From CBDCVN01 sp965223585 (GTDB taxonomy: Bacteria; Deinococcota; Deinococci; Deinococcales; Trueperaceae), in NCBI GenBank assembly GCA_965223585.1, contig CBDCWW010000022.1:372001-436000 (forward strand): 64,000 nucleotides of DNA. The letters are read 5' to 3'. This document shows, in pieces, positions 56,451 through 63,521 of the stretch. Both the position numbers and the translations under genes were made by a program. Every line of letters begins with the position of its first letter. Positions within the stretch are counted from its first letter, which is position 1. Under the pieces are notes generated by a model that saw nothing but the letters and a program-made list of their open reading frames with translations, did not search any database and was not told the DNA's origin.

Positions 56451-57338
56451 CTAGAGCTCGAGGACATCAGGCTTAAGGTTTGCTTCTTTTATAAGTTTTT
56501 TATAGTCCTCTGTAGCTAAAGGGAATTCTCCGGAAACTGCTATAAGAGCTGCCTCGAGCAAATTAGTAGGCAAACTACGACCCTCTATACGTGGAGTAGT
56601 GGTTATTAAGGTTTTTACACCTCTTGCTCGTAGAAACTCAATATCTTTTTCTGTCGTTGTGTTGGTAAGAATAATCTTACCAACCAACCTTTTTGGAGCA
56701 TATCTTCTAATAAAATGCCAATCCCCAGCTATGACTTCAGCCCAGTCGTAAGCCCAGCCATATTTAGGGGTTTCCTTTAGCTGTTTTTCACCTGTGGGGT
56801 AGAGCCATTTAAACGGCAACTTTGTTAAAACTGGTAAAAGTATGTTTGCTAGCGCCTTAATACTTTTTATGCTGTAAATAGGAATAGGTAAACCTAAAGC
56901 AAAAAGGAAATCGCCAAAAAGCACTTCTGCTCCTGTTTTGTAGAATGCCTTTGCCATGCCAAAGCGGTCTATGCTCGAGACCATAAGCACACGCTTATCT
57001 TCCCAATGAAAGCGGTCATTTAGTGCATTAATAACTTGTTCTTCTAGGCTATTTTTTAAGCCTGCGCCACAAACAACAGGAGTGCTTTTTGCAGCAGCAG
57101 CTAGGTGCAAAGCATCACGAACAGTAAAACGTTGCTTGCCTACAAAAAAATAAAGATCAATGCCACCTAAACCGATAGCCTCTACAGTGCCATCAAGTTC
57201 AGTAATTAGTTCTTTAGCCTTTGCTAAATCACCATTAACTCCTATGCGCTTAAGCTGCAGATCAGTATTAAGTAAAGATATTTTGTGAGAAAAATCCCTT
57301 TGAGTAGAACCCAAGGAAATACTTACAACCTGTTTCAT
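56451..57338 (-). CDS. Quinate 5-dehydrogenase-type protein of unproven function
   Basis: A 295-residue soluble protein beginning MKQVVSISLGSTQRDFSHKISLL, with GTVEAIGLGGIDLYFFVGKQRFTVRDA, and a fold that resembles a nucleotide-binding domain. Proteins of this kind are labelled quinate 5-dehydrogenase in Deinococcus and Thermus genomes, but no SDR or shikimate dehydrogenase motif is obvious, so the reaction should be treated as unknown. Confidence 0.7.
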   Translation of the reverse strand: MKQVVSISLGSTQRDFSHKISLLNTDLQLKRIGVNGDLAKAKELITELDGTVEAIGLGGIDLYFFVGKQRFTVRDALHLAAAAKSTPVVCGAGLKNSLEEQVINALNDRFHWEDKRVLMVSSIDRFGMAKAFYKTGAEVLFGDFLFALGLPIPIYSIKSIKALANILLPVLTKLPFKWLYPTGEKQLKETPKYGWAYDWAEVIAGDWHFIRRYAPKRLVGKIILTNTTTEKDIEFLRARGVKTLITTTPRIEGRSLPTNLLEAALIAVSGEFPLATEDYKKLIKEANLKPDVLEL

Positions 57339-57538
57339 AGTTTGTTCCTTAGGTATAGTTTACTTTTATTGGGTTCTTTTCCCAAGCAATTAATATTACC
57401 TAAAGAAGAAAGCTGCTGCGGTTAGTTAGTGCAGCAGCCAGTGACTATATAAAAAGGCAAGTCTTTTCAAAGTGAGGCAAAGACCTCTTAATTATAAGCT
57501 TTAATTGTGAAAAATATTATAATTTACTCAAACATGAT

Positions 57539-58672
57539 TTATTCAAACAATGCTAGGTACTCATCATAACCTTCTTCAGCCAGTTTCTCTTTAGGTACAA
57601 AGCGCAAGGAAGCAGAATTCATACAATACCTGAGTCCTGTGGGCTCTGGGCCATCGTTAAAAACATGTCCCAAGTGTGAGTCAGCATGCTTGCTGCGTAT
57701 TTCTGTTCTCACCATAAAAAAGGAACGATCAGAGTGCTCTGTTATATTTTCTGGCTCGAGTGGCTTAGTAAAGCTAGGCCATCCTGTTCCAGAAACGTAT
57801 TTGTCAAGAGAGCTAAAAAGTGGTTCGCCAGAAACTATGTCAACGTAGATTCCATCAGCCTTGTTATCCCAATATTCGTTATCAAAAGGGCGCTCAGTAC
57901 CATCTTTTTGAGTCACTTTGTACTGCAAAGGGGTCAAGGTTTGTTTTAAAATCTCATCTGAGGGCTTTTGATAGGATAAAACTTGAGGACTAGAGGATTC
58001 TGCTTCTTCTGAAGGCAGTTGATATGACATAGTATCTCCTTTCCAAACTCGAGCAATAAAACGGTCACGACCGGAACCAGAACGATAAAATTTATACCTA
58101 ACAGGATTCTTCTTATAGTAGTCTTGATGATAATCCTCAGCCTCATAAAATTCACCAGCGAGTAGGATTTCGGTAGCAATAGGCTTAGAGAATTTTTCAG
58201 CAGCTTCTAGAGCTTGTTTGGAACCCTCAGCAAGACTTTTTTGCTCTTCATTTTTATAATAAATAGCCGAGGTGTACTGGAAACCTCTATCAACAAAGGA
58301 ACCACCTTCATCACTTGGGTCATGTAAGCGCCAGAAGATATCTAACAGCTCTTGATAGCTAATGATCTGTGGGTCATAAAGAACTTTTACAGCTTCACGG
58401 TGCCCAGTTGTACCTGCTGAAACTTCTTTGTAGCTTGGGTTATCAACTTGACCACCTATGTAACCAGAAATGGCTTCTGCTACTCCTTCATGGTGCTCAA
58501 AGTCTGATTCTACGCACCAAAAGCAACCACCTGCAAAAATTGCTTCTTCTAACTCTTGTGTAGTTTGGCTAGTACTTTCCATTTGGTCAGAGGAACCAAT
58601 TTGTGAAATTGCTAGTGAGGAAAGCACTACCAAACCAGCTAATAAAACTAACCATAACCATCTTTTATTCAT
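57539..58672 (-). CDS. msrAB: Fused methionine sulfoxide reductase MsrA-MsrB, exported
   Basis: About 377 residues from the ATG at 58672, which has a GGAGG site six nt upstream. A signal or membrane segment (WLWLVLLAGLVVLSSLAI) precedes the MsrA domain (FAGGCFWCVE, about 50-190) and the MsrB domain (about 235-370; GTGWPSF, SHLGHVFNDGP, RYCMNSASL catalytic Cys). It repairs both stereoisomers of methionine sulfoxide outside the cytoplasm. Confidence 0.95.
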   Translation of the reverse strand: MNKRWLWLVLLAGLVVLSSLAISQIGSSDQMESTSQTTQELEEAIFAGGCFWCVESDFEHHEGVAEAISGYIGGQVDNPSYKEVSAGTTGHREAVKVLYDPQIISYQELLDIFWRLHDPSDEGGSFVDRGFQYTSAIYYKNEEQKSLAEGSKQALEAAEKFSKPIATEILLAGEFYEAEDYHQDYYKKNPVRYKFYRSGSGRDRFIARVWKGDTMSYQLPSEEAESSSPQVLSYQKPSDEILKQTLTPLQYKVTQKDGTERPFDNEYWDNKADGIYVDIVSGEPLFSSLDKYVSGTGWPSFTKPLEPENITEHSDRSFFMVRTEIRSKHADSHLGHVFNDGPEPTGLRYCMNSASLRFVPKEKLAEEGYDEYLALFE

Positions 58673-58804
58673 CAGGTCCTCCAAAAAAGGATACCTCTAA
58701 CCATATAAAGGGTTAGTAGGACTAATAATTAATTTTAAATATAATTAAAAGGTTTTCAGTATGGTACCATACATGCTTATCCTGCTCAGAAAGACTTCAA
58801 GCTA

Positions 58805-59602
58805 ATGTTTATCTTTTCCAAAGTAATTGGTGAACTTTTACAGCCAAGCAAGTTGCTTATCCTTTTTAGTCTGATAGCAACAATTTTACTTTATACTCCT
58901 AGAAAAAGTTTAGGTCGCATTTTCCTAACTATCACTATGGGTATTTGGCTAGCTATTATTGTTTTTCCTGTACAAGTACTTATAGCTACTCCTTTAGAAA
59001 CCCGCTTTCCTCAGTTAACAACACTGCCTGAAAAAGTTGATGGCATCATAGTTTTGGGTGGTGCTACTGATGAAGTCCTTACAGCTTTGCATAATCAAGC
59101 TTCTGTAAACCAAGCTGCTGAAAGGATGACTGCAGCAGTTAGTTTAGCTAGGCATTATCCTAATGCTAAGCTTGTCTTTTCAGGTGGTAGTGGCCTTACT
59201 ATCAGAGGTGGTTTAGAAATTAATGAATCAGATGTAGCTGAGCTATTTTTTAACAGCCTTGGCATTACTGAATCACAGCTTACTTTAGAAGGTAATTCAC
59301 GCAACACCTATGAAAACGTGCTTTACTCTAAATCACTAGTACAGCCAAAACTTGAGGAAGTTTGGCTTTTGGTTACTTCTGCTTATCATACGCCAAGAGC
59401 AGTAGGAGTTTTTCGCAAACACGACTGGCAAGTTATTCCTTATCCTGTTGATTATAGAACCACTGGAAGTTTCACGAAGCGTCATGTAGCATTGTCTTTA
59501 GGAGATAAATTGAGCATAATTGGCCTTGCTAACAAAGAATGGGTAGGGCTTTTAGCTTATTGGTCGCTAGGGCGTAGTGAGGGGGTTTTTCCTAGTCCCT
59601 AA
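58805..59602 (+). CDS. YdcF/ElyC family (DUF218) protein
   Basis: A 265-residue protein with two membrane helices at the N-terminus and the DUF218 domain: DGIIVLGGA, ERMTAAVSLARHYPNAKLVFSGG, LEGNSRNTYENV and LLVTSAYHTPRAVGVFRKHDW. Relatives such as ElyC act in envelope and undecaprenyl/peptidoglycan maintenance. Function in this organism is inferred. Confidence 0.92.
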   Translation: MFIFSKVIGELLQPSKLLILFSLIATILLYTPRKSLGRIFLTITMGIWLAIIVFPVQVLIATPLETRFPQLTTLPEKVDGIIVLGGATDEVLTALHNQASVNQAAERMTAAVSLARHYPNAKLVFSGGSGLTIRGGLEINESDVAELFFNSLGITESQLTLEGNSRNTYENVLYSKSLVQPKLEEVWLLVTSAYHTPRAVGVFRKHDWQVIPYPVDYRTTGSFTKRHVALSLGDKLSIIGLANKEWVGLLAYWSLGRSEGVFPSP

Positions 59603-59634
59603 ATAAGAGTAAAGATATTAGAATTGATGACCCA

Positions 59635-59940
59635 TTAAGACTTTTTCGTCAATTTACCTGTTGGTCTTGGTAGGAAGTTCTCAAAATCACTTTGCTCTAC
59701 GTAAAACAGACAAAGGTAAGTTCTAGTCAAACCTACACAACTTTTCCCTGTTTTAGAGGTGTAGAATTCTGCTAGTTGCTCATAATCCAAGCCCAATTGC
59801 TTTAGCCCTCCTTTCCCACTAGTTAATAATCTATCTAAAATAGCTAGATCTAGCTCTGGACCGTAGAGCTTTGTTATTTCTGCTCGAGCTTCCATAATCA
59901 GCTCATAGTTACCTTCCAAAAGTGCTTTTAGCAACTCCAA
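59635..59940 (-). CDS. Small hypothetical protein of the KilA-N operon (frame problem at its start)
   Basis: A 101-residue helical protein starting at TTG in the given frame (MELLKALLEGNYELIMEAR). The natural start would be an ATG at 59970-59972, overlapping the stop of the preceding gene (TAATG) and with AGGTG in front, but that ATG is one frame off and reaches the long frame only if one more A is read in the TTAAAAC run near 59950. A one-base loss, or a programmed -1 slip, would explain it. Function unknown. Confidence 0.55.
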   Translation of the reverse strand: MELLKALLEGNYELIMEARAEITKLYGPELDLAILDRLLTSGKGGLKQLGLDYEQLAEFYTSKTGKSCVGLTRTYLCLFYVEQSDFENFLPRPTGKLTKKS

Positions 59941-59971
59941 CTGTGCTTGAGTTTTAAGAGGGTTGTTGACA

Positions 59972-60139
59972 TTATATCACCTCCAGATTTTCTATAAGCC
60001 TGATTTTCGTTTTAATAAGATAGAAAATAGCGTCTAAGGCTTCTTTTTTACTTGAAGCTATCCCAAAAGTAATGTTTATTCCTTTATATGTTACAGAAAA
60101 CCAAAAGTCACTATTTACCTTCTTAACCCAAAATTTCAT
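59972..60139 (-). CDS. Small hypothetical protein, KilA-N operon
   Basis: A 55-residue protein (MKFWVKKVNSDFWFSVTYKGINITFGIASSKKEALDAIFYLI) with an alternating hydrophobic pattern. The ATG overlaps the TGA of the KilA-N gene (ATGA), so they are coupled. No known motif. Confidence 0.65.
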   Translation of the reverse strand: MKFWVKKVNSDFWFSVTYKGINITFGIASSKKEALDAIFYLIKTKIRLIENLEVI

Positions 60140-60945
60140 TGTTTTGCCTTTCCCTTCAACAATTCGACAACACTTTCGTACCATTTGATACCTCTAATGG
60201 GTGTGCCATCACTGTGCTTTTTGCCAGCATCAACATAAATAGCGTGCTGCTTGCCTTCTTCGGTTAGTTCCCAAAATTTCTTAATTACATTGCCCTTGCC
60301 TACATAGGAGGTCTGCACTTGTAAGCCTAGCTCTTCAAGCATTTTGTTGACCTTTATGGAGGAAAGACCGCCTAGCCTTTCTCCTATTTGCTTAGGGATC
60401 AGTAAAGCCTCCTGTACCTTTAGAAGGTGGGCTAATTCCATAAGTTCCAATAAATCCACCCCGGTAATCTTTCTAGTAGCTAAGTTTGCTGAACGGATGA
60501 GCTGGTTGCCTCTAAAACCTGCTAATGCACCTATAGCATGGAGGGATTTGAACATAGAGGTTGCTACTTCTATTTCTGTGGCCTGTTGGGATAGCTGCTT
60601 GGGTTGTTGGTTTACTAGCTCACCCCTGTGGAACTTTTGCATTACTTTAGCTACTAGAACTCCATATTTAGGGCTTAGCCATTGAGCCAAATTAATTGCA
60701 ATAAGCTCGTGTACCCATGTGCCTTGTTCTTGTGGTAACCCTCCTTGTTTTACCTGTACTAGAGTCGTTAGGAGAATATTCTCCACGGCAGAAAGCTCTT
60801 CTAGGAAAGCTTTAGTAGTCTTTGTCTTGTGGTAATCCTTAAACAGTTTACCAGCCTGTTTACATAAAGCGGTTGCATTGACATAGCCATCTTTCCTAAT
60901 AAGTATTTCTACACCATTTTCATTGAAAAGGCTTATACTACTCAT
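60136..60945 (-). CDS. KilA-N domain protein, phage antirepressor-like
   Basis: A 269-residue DNA-binding protein. Residues about 12-115 form a KilA-N domain (VEILIRKDGYVNATALCKQAGKLF, GGLPQEQGTWVHELIAINLAQWLSPKYGVLVAKV). The C-terminal part (about 150-265) is a winged-helix-like region shared with the decayed BRO protein at 45770-46560 (LIRSANLATRKITGVDLLEL, KWYESV). It heads a three-gene minus-strand operon and faces the XRE-type gene at 61199. Such pairs usually form a repressor/antirepressor switch of prophages or elements. Confidence 0.88.
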   Translation of the reverse strand: MSSISLFNENGVEILIRKDGYVNATALCKQAGKLFKDYHKTKTTKAFLEELSAVENILLTTLVQVKQGGLPQEQGTWVHELIAINLAQWLSPKYGVLVAKVMQKFHRGELVNQQPKQLSQQATEIEVATSMFKSLHAIGALAGFRGNQLIRSANLATRKITGVDLLELMELAHLLKVQEALLIPKQIGERLGGLSSIKVNKMLEELGLQVQTSYVGKGNVIKKFWELTEEGKQHAIYVDAGKKHSDGTPIRGIKWYESVVELLKGKAKQ

Positions 60946-61198
60946 AAATCAACCTTTCCCACTAGAACATGCAAGTGTTTGGAATTTGAATTTAGTAGGC
61001 AACTTAATGCTTGTGGTGCTTCTTGTCCAACTGTAAGGGATATTATGCTAGAATTCTTTCGATTCATTTTGCAGCTCCTCTCAGGAGTTTGAATTTCAAA
61101 GAGTCTACAGCGTCCAAACTAAGGACTCTTTGATATCTTCATAGTATTACTTAAGAGAATACTCGTCAAGATATTATCTTAATAGTATAATATCAACT
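60946..61198. promoter_or_regulatory. Divergent control region with nested dyads
   Basis: Between the antirepressor operon and the XRE gene. A 9-bp dyad CAAAGAGTC/GACTCTTTG occupies 61097-61132 and a second set of inverted TATCTT/AAGATA and AGTATT/AATACT lies at 61134-61174. These are candidate operators of the XRE protein. TATAAT at 61186-61191 ends 7 nt before the XRE ATG, so that mRNA would be leaderless. Confidence 0.55.
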
Positions 61199-61468
61199 AT
61201 GAATACTTCCGTTAATATAGATTCTATGAGTACTGTACGGTTTAAGTTAGCAGAGTTCTTAAAAGACAAGGGGATAACCCGCTATAAGTTAGGAGATAAC
61301 TTTGGTCATAAAGGCAATGCAACGGCCTATAGACTTGCGAGTGAAACAAATCCATTAATAAGACTTGACCTTAGAACTTTAGGTAGATTGATGGATACCT
61401 TAGAGGAAATAACTGGAGAGGATGTGCAATTCGATGATTTGCTTGAACGTGTGGAAGAGAGTAATTAA
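61199..61468 (+). CDS. XRE-type helix-turn-helix regulator
   Basis: An 89-residue protein with a Cro/CI-like HTH (KLAEFLKDKGITRYKLGDNFGHKGNATAYRLASE, about 14-50). The recognition-helix region is short and N-terminal lead is 13-15 residues. It is divergent from the KilA-N operon and could be its repressor. A lone antitoxin is an alternative. Confidence 0.75.
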   Translation: MNTSVNIDSMSTVRFKLAEFLKDKGITRYKLGDNFGHKGNATAYRLASETNPLIRLDLRTLGRLMDTLEEITGEDVQFDDLLERVEESN

Positions 61469-61715
61469 GAAAATAAAGTTATTAATTGGGTTAAAGATTG
61501 CCAATTAGTTGGTGAAGTAGTGTTTTTATAATATATCTTAGTTGTTTTATTCGTACTAGACTCGTTAGGGGAATTCCCATAACGAAAAATAATTTGTCTA
61601 GGACACTTAATAGTCTGTTAAAAATCTTAGACTTTCAAATCTTTTAAATTTTCCTAATAAAATTTGGATTTTTGCTGTGGCGTGGTTTAGTTTTTTTTGT
61701 CACTAAAGCAGGAGT
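61469..61715. other. Intergenic spacer
   Basis: AT-rich; nothing recognisable. Confidence 0.4.
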
Positions 61716-62015
61716 TTAGGGTGTGGATTTTAGGGGTTCTACAAGAGAAAAAAGGCTTTTTGTAACTTCTTCAATTTGGTCTTCGGAAAACCCTAGAAGC
61801 TCTTCATCCAAGGAAGAATACTCTGTGCTTGCAGTACGCATAACACTTAGTATTCTTACAAATTCCTGCTTCCTGCTCATTCGAATGGTGATTGTGTCAT
61901 CATCATACACCATGATTTCCATTTTTCGTGTTGGATTTAATCGACTGGATTTGCTCGGTTGTTTTATCTCATCTATTTCCTGTAACATTTTCTGCTCCAC
62001 ATCAGAGAATTCCAT
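61716..62015 (-). CDS. Small hypothetical acidic protein
   Basis: A 99-residue protein (MEFSDVEQKMLQEIDEIKQPSK ...) with a beta segment KMEIMVYDDDTITIRMSRKQEFVRIL and a helical tail. A similar-length frame exists on the other strand but its composition is less protein-like. No family recognised. The nearest gene is cas6, divergent. Confidence 0.5.
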   Translation of the reverse strand: MEFSDVEQKMLQEIDEIKQPSKSSRLNPTRKMEIMVYDDDTITIRMSRKQEFVRILSVMRTASTEYSSLDEELLGFSEDQIEEVTKSLFSLVEPLKSTP

Positions 62016-62270
62016 AATATGATTATATCATTCAGCTCGTTCTTTTATCCACTCTTCTCAAATTTCCTGTGTGAATTTCGTTGAGAATTCCATCGAAGGT
62101 GAGGTGTTTGTTTACTCGAGCCACCAAAACTGGGACTCTTTATCGTATCTTGCAAGCTGCTATGTAATATGACAAGAAGCATTTAAATGATTAAGGAAAA
62201 AAGATATGTGTTATAGTAGAGGTAATGTTACATGAGTTAAGTTATGGTTTAAAAAGGCAAGGCCTAGATT
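62016..62270. other. Upstream region of cas6
   Basis: Contains GGGACTCTTT (about 62130-62139), which shares GGACTCTTT with the dyad at 61123-61131, and TATAGT at about 62211-62216, a possible -10 box for cas6. No CRISPR repeats are visible. Confidence 0.4.
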
Positions 62271-63026
62271 ATGCGTATTCAAATCACTCTTTATTCTTCT
62301 CAAAAAATATCCTTACCTCTTGATAGTTATATGCAAAGCCTACAGGGCTTGATATATAACAACTTAGAACCGAATTTAGCAAAATGGTTGCATGGTGAAG
62401 CTTATGCATATGCCAAACGCACTTTTAAAATGCTTACTTTCTCTCGTTTGAAGGGGGAGTATAAGCTTGACCTAAAAAACAAACGTATAACTTTTAGTAG
62501 TCCTGTTTCTTTTAAATTAGCTAGTTACAATACAGATGTCCTTAGCTCTTTTGCTGAGCATCTTTTAAAAAGTCCTAGCTTACGCCTTGGCAGTCATGAG
62601 TGTCAGGTATCTGGTGTTGAAGTTCTTAAAAAGCCTGAGCTGGATTATAGTAAACCTATTCGTGTTAAAGCACTGAGTCCCATAACTGTTTACAGCACAC
62701 TTGCTCATGCTGATGGGCGAAAGAAAACCTACTATTACAATCCACAGGAACAGGAATGGGGTGAGATGATATTGCAGAATTTAGTTCGTAAGGTTGGGGC
62801 GCTCGAGTGGGAAGAAGACCCCAATAAAGCCCTTGAAGGTGCTTATATGCGACTAGTAAAGTCAAATAACAAAGACCGCAAAATAATCAAGTATAAAAAT
62901 TTTGTGATTTTGGCTTGGATGGGGGTTTATGAAATGAAGTTGCCCCAACCGTATTTTGAGCTTGCTTATGATGTGGGGGTGGGGGCGAAGAATGCTCAGG
63001 GGTTTGGGATGTTGGAAATAATCTAA
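62271..63026 (+). CDS. cas6: CRISPR-associated endoribonuclease Cas6
   Basis: A 251-residue RAMP protein that cuts pre-crRNA. The N-terminal part has SLQGLIYNNL and KWLHGEAY with the likely catalytic His41, then AKRTFKMLTFSRL, the usual Cas6 block. The C-terminus has the glycine-rich loop VGVGAKNAQGFGML (about 235-248). Length is normal. It is the first cas gene here, followed after 495 nt by cas8; the rest of the operon and the array lie beyond the window. Confidence 0.93.
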   Translation: MRIQITLYSSQKISLPLDSYMQSLQGLIYNNLEPNLAKWLHGEAYAYAKRTFKMLTFSRLKGEYKLDLKNKRITFSSPVSFKLASYNTDVLSSFAEHLLKSPSLRLGSHECQVSGVEVLKKPELDYSKPIRVKALSPITVYSTLAHADGRKKTYYYNPQEQEWGEMILQNLVRKVGALEWEEDPNKALEGAYMRLVKSNNKDRKIIKYKNFVILAWMGVYEMKLPQPYFELAYDVGVGAKNAQGFGMLEII

Positions 63027-63219
63027 GGAATAAATTTTTAGAAAATGGCAAACTCCCTCTTATTTGTGCTAAATTTTGGTTTAGAATGTCAACTTTTGTA
63101 TAAAACAGCAAGTTTTTTAATGTACCTATAAGGAATAGAAATTATGTTGCTGTGTTGTTAATGCAAGAGTTGATTTCTTTTGACTAAAAACTTGCCGTAT
63201 GTAGCTTTAATGTTAATGC

Positions 63220-63225
63220 TTGACA
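63220..63225 (+). promoter_or_regulatory. TTGACA box before the tRNA-like element
   Basis: A consensus -35 hexamer with a weak -10 (TAGTCT at 63244-63249, 18-nt spacer). It would start transcription near 63256, about 40 nt before the tRNA-like sequence. Confidence 0.45.
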
Positions 63226-63263
63226 AATACCTTAAACTTAGATTAGTCTTTATAAATAAGTGA

Positions 63264-63284
63264 AGCTTGGTATTACACCAAGCT
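63264..63284 (+). other. 7-bp hairpin preceding the tRNA-like element
   Basis: AGCTTGG and CCAAGCT with a 7-nt loop (TATTACA), 13 nt before the tRNA-like segment. It might be a processing signal, a CRISPR-repeat-like stem (creA-like) or chance. Confidence 0.35.
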
Positions 63285-63297
63285 CAAGTTAAGTAAT

Positions 63298-63369
63298 GGG
63301 GCCAGTAGCGGGTACGTGGCTGCCGTCCTAAAGCAAAACACATGGGTTCAACTCCCATTGGCTCCACCA
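63298..63369 (+). ncRNA. tRNA-like RNA element without normal D and anticodon arms
   Basis: Seventy-two nucleotides. GGGGCCA pairs with TGGCTCC (7 bp, one G-U) and is followed by A and encoded CCA. ATGGG-TTCAACT-CCCAT is a perfect 5-bp T arm with a canonical loop. Between them only 37 nt remain; no D stem is seen and the middle arm is poor (GTG...CAC and TGC...GCA around a 9-nt loop), so no anticodon can be assigned. The 3' part GGGTTCAACTCCC...GGCTCCACCA closely resembles the acceptor end of tmRNA, but no tmRNA body with a tag reading frame is present. Candidates: a tRNA-mimic such as the CreT class, an ssrA remnant marking an integration site, or a degraded tRNA. Confidence 0.55.
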
Positions 63370-63521
63370 AATTATAGAAGCTATTTTAGGCTTTCATCTG
63401 TGGTCAGTCAATAATGTTATTATTCCACTAGGTTAAGAGTTTAATTTTAGTTGTTAGAAGGTAGATTGGATAATTAATAACTTGAGTCTCTTTAAGGTTT
63501 AGGAATAAAGGTACTAATAAA

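Noticed and set aside
61723..62022. Plus-strand ORF opposite the acidic hypothetical protein
   Set aside because: Its composition (Ser-rich, cysteine-containing, without helical pattern) is less protein-like than the minus-strand frame.
62016..62270. A CRISPR array next to cas6
   Set aside because: No regularly spaced repeats are present here or elsewhere in the window; only the short GGACTCTTT is shared with 61123.
63298..63369. A complete tmRNA gene
   Set aside because: No tag reading frame or pseudoknot-rich body is found; the 5' strand of the acceptor stem lies only 72 nt from the CCA end.
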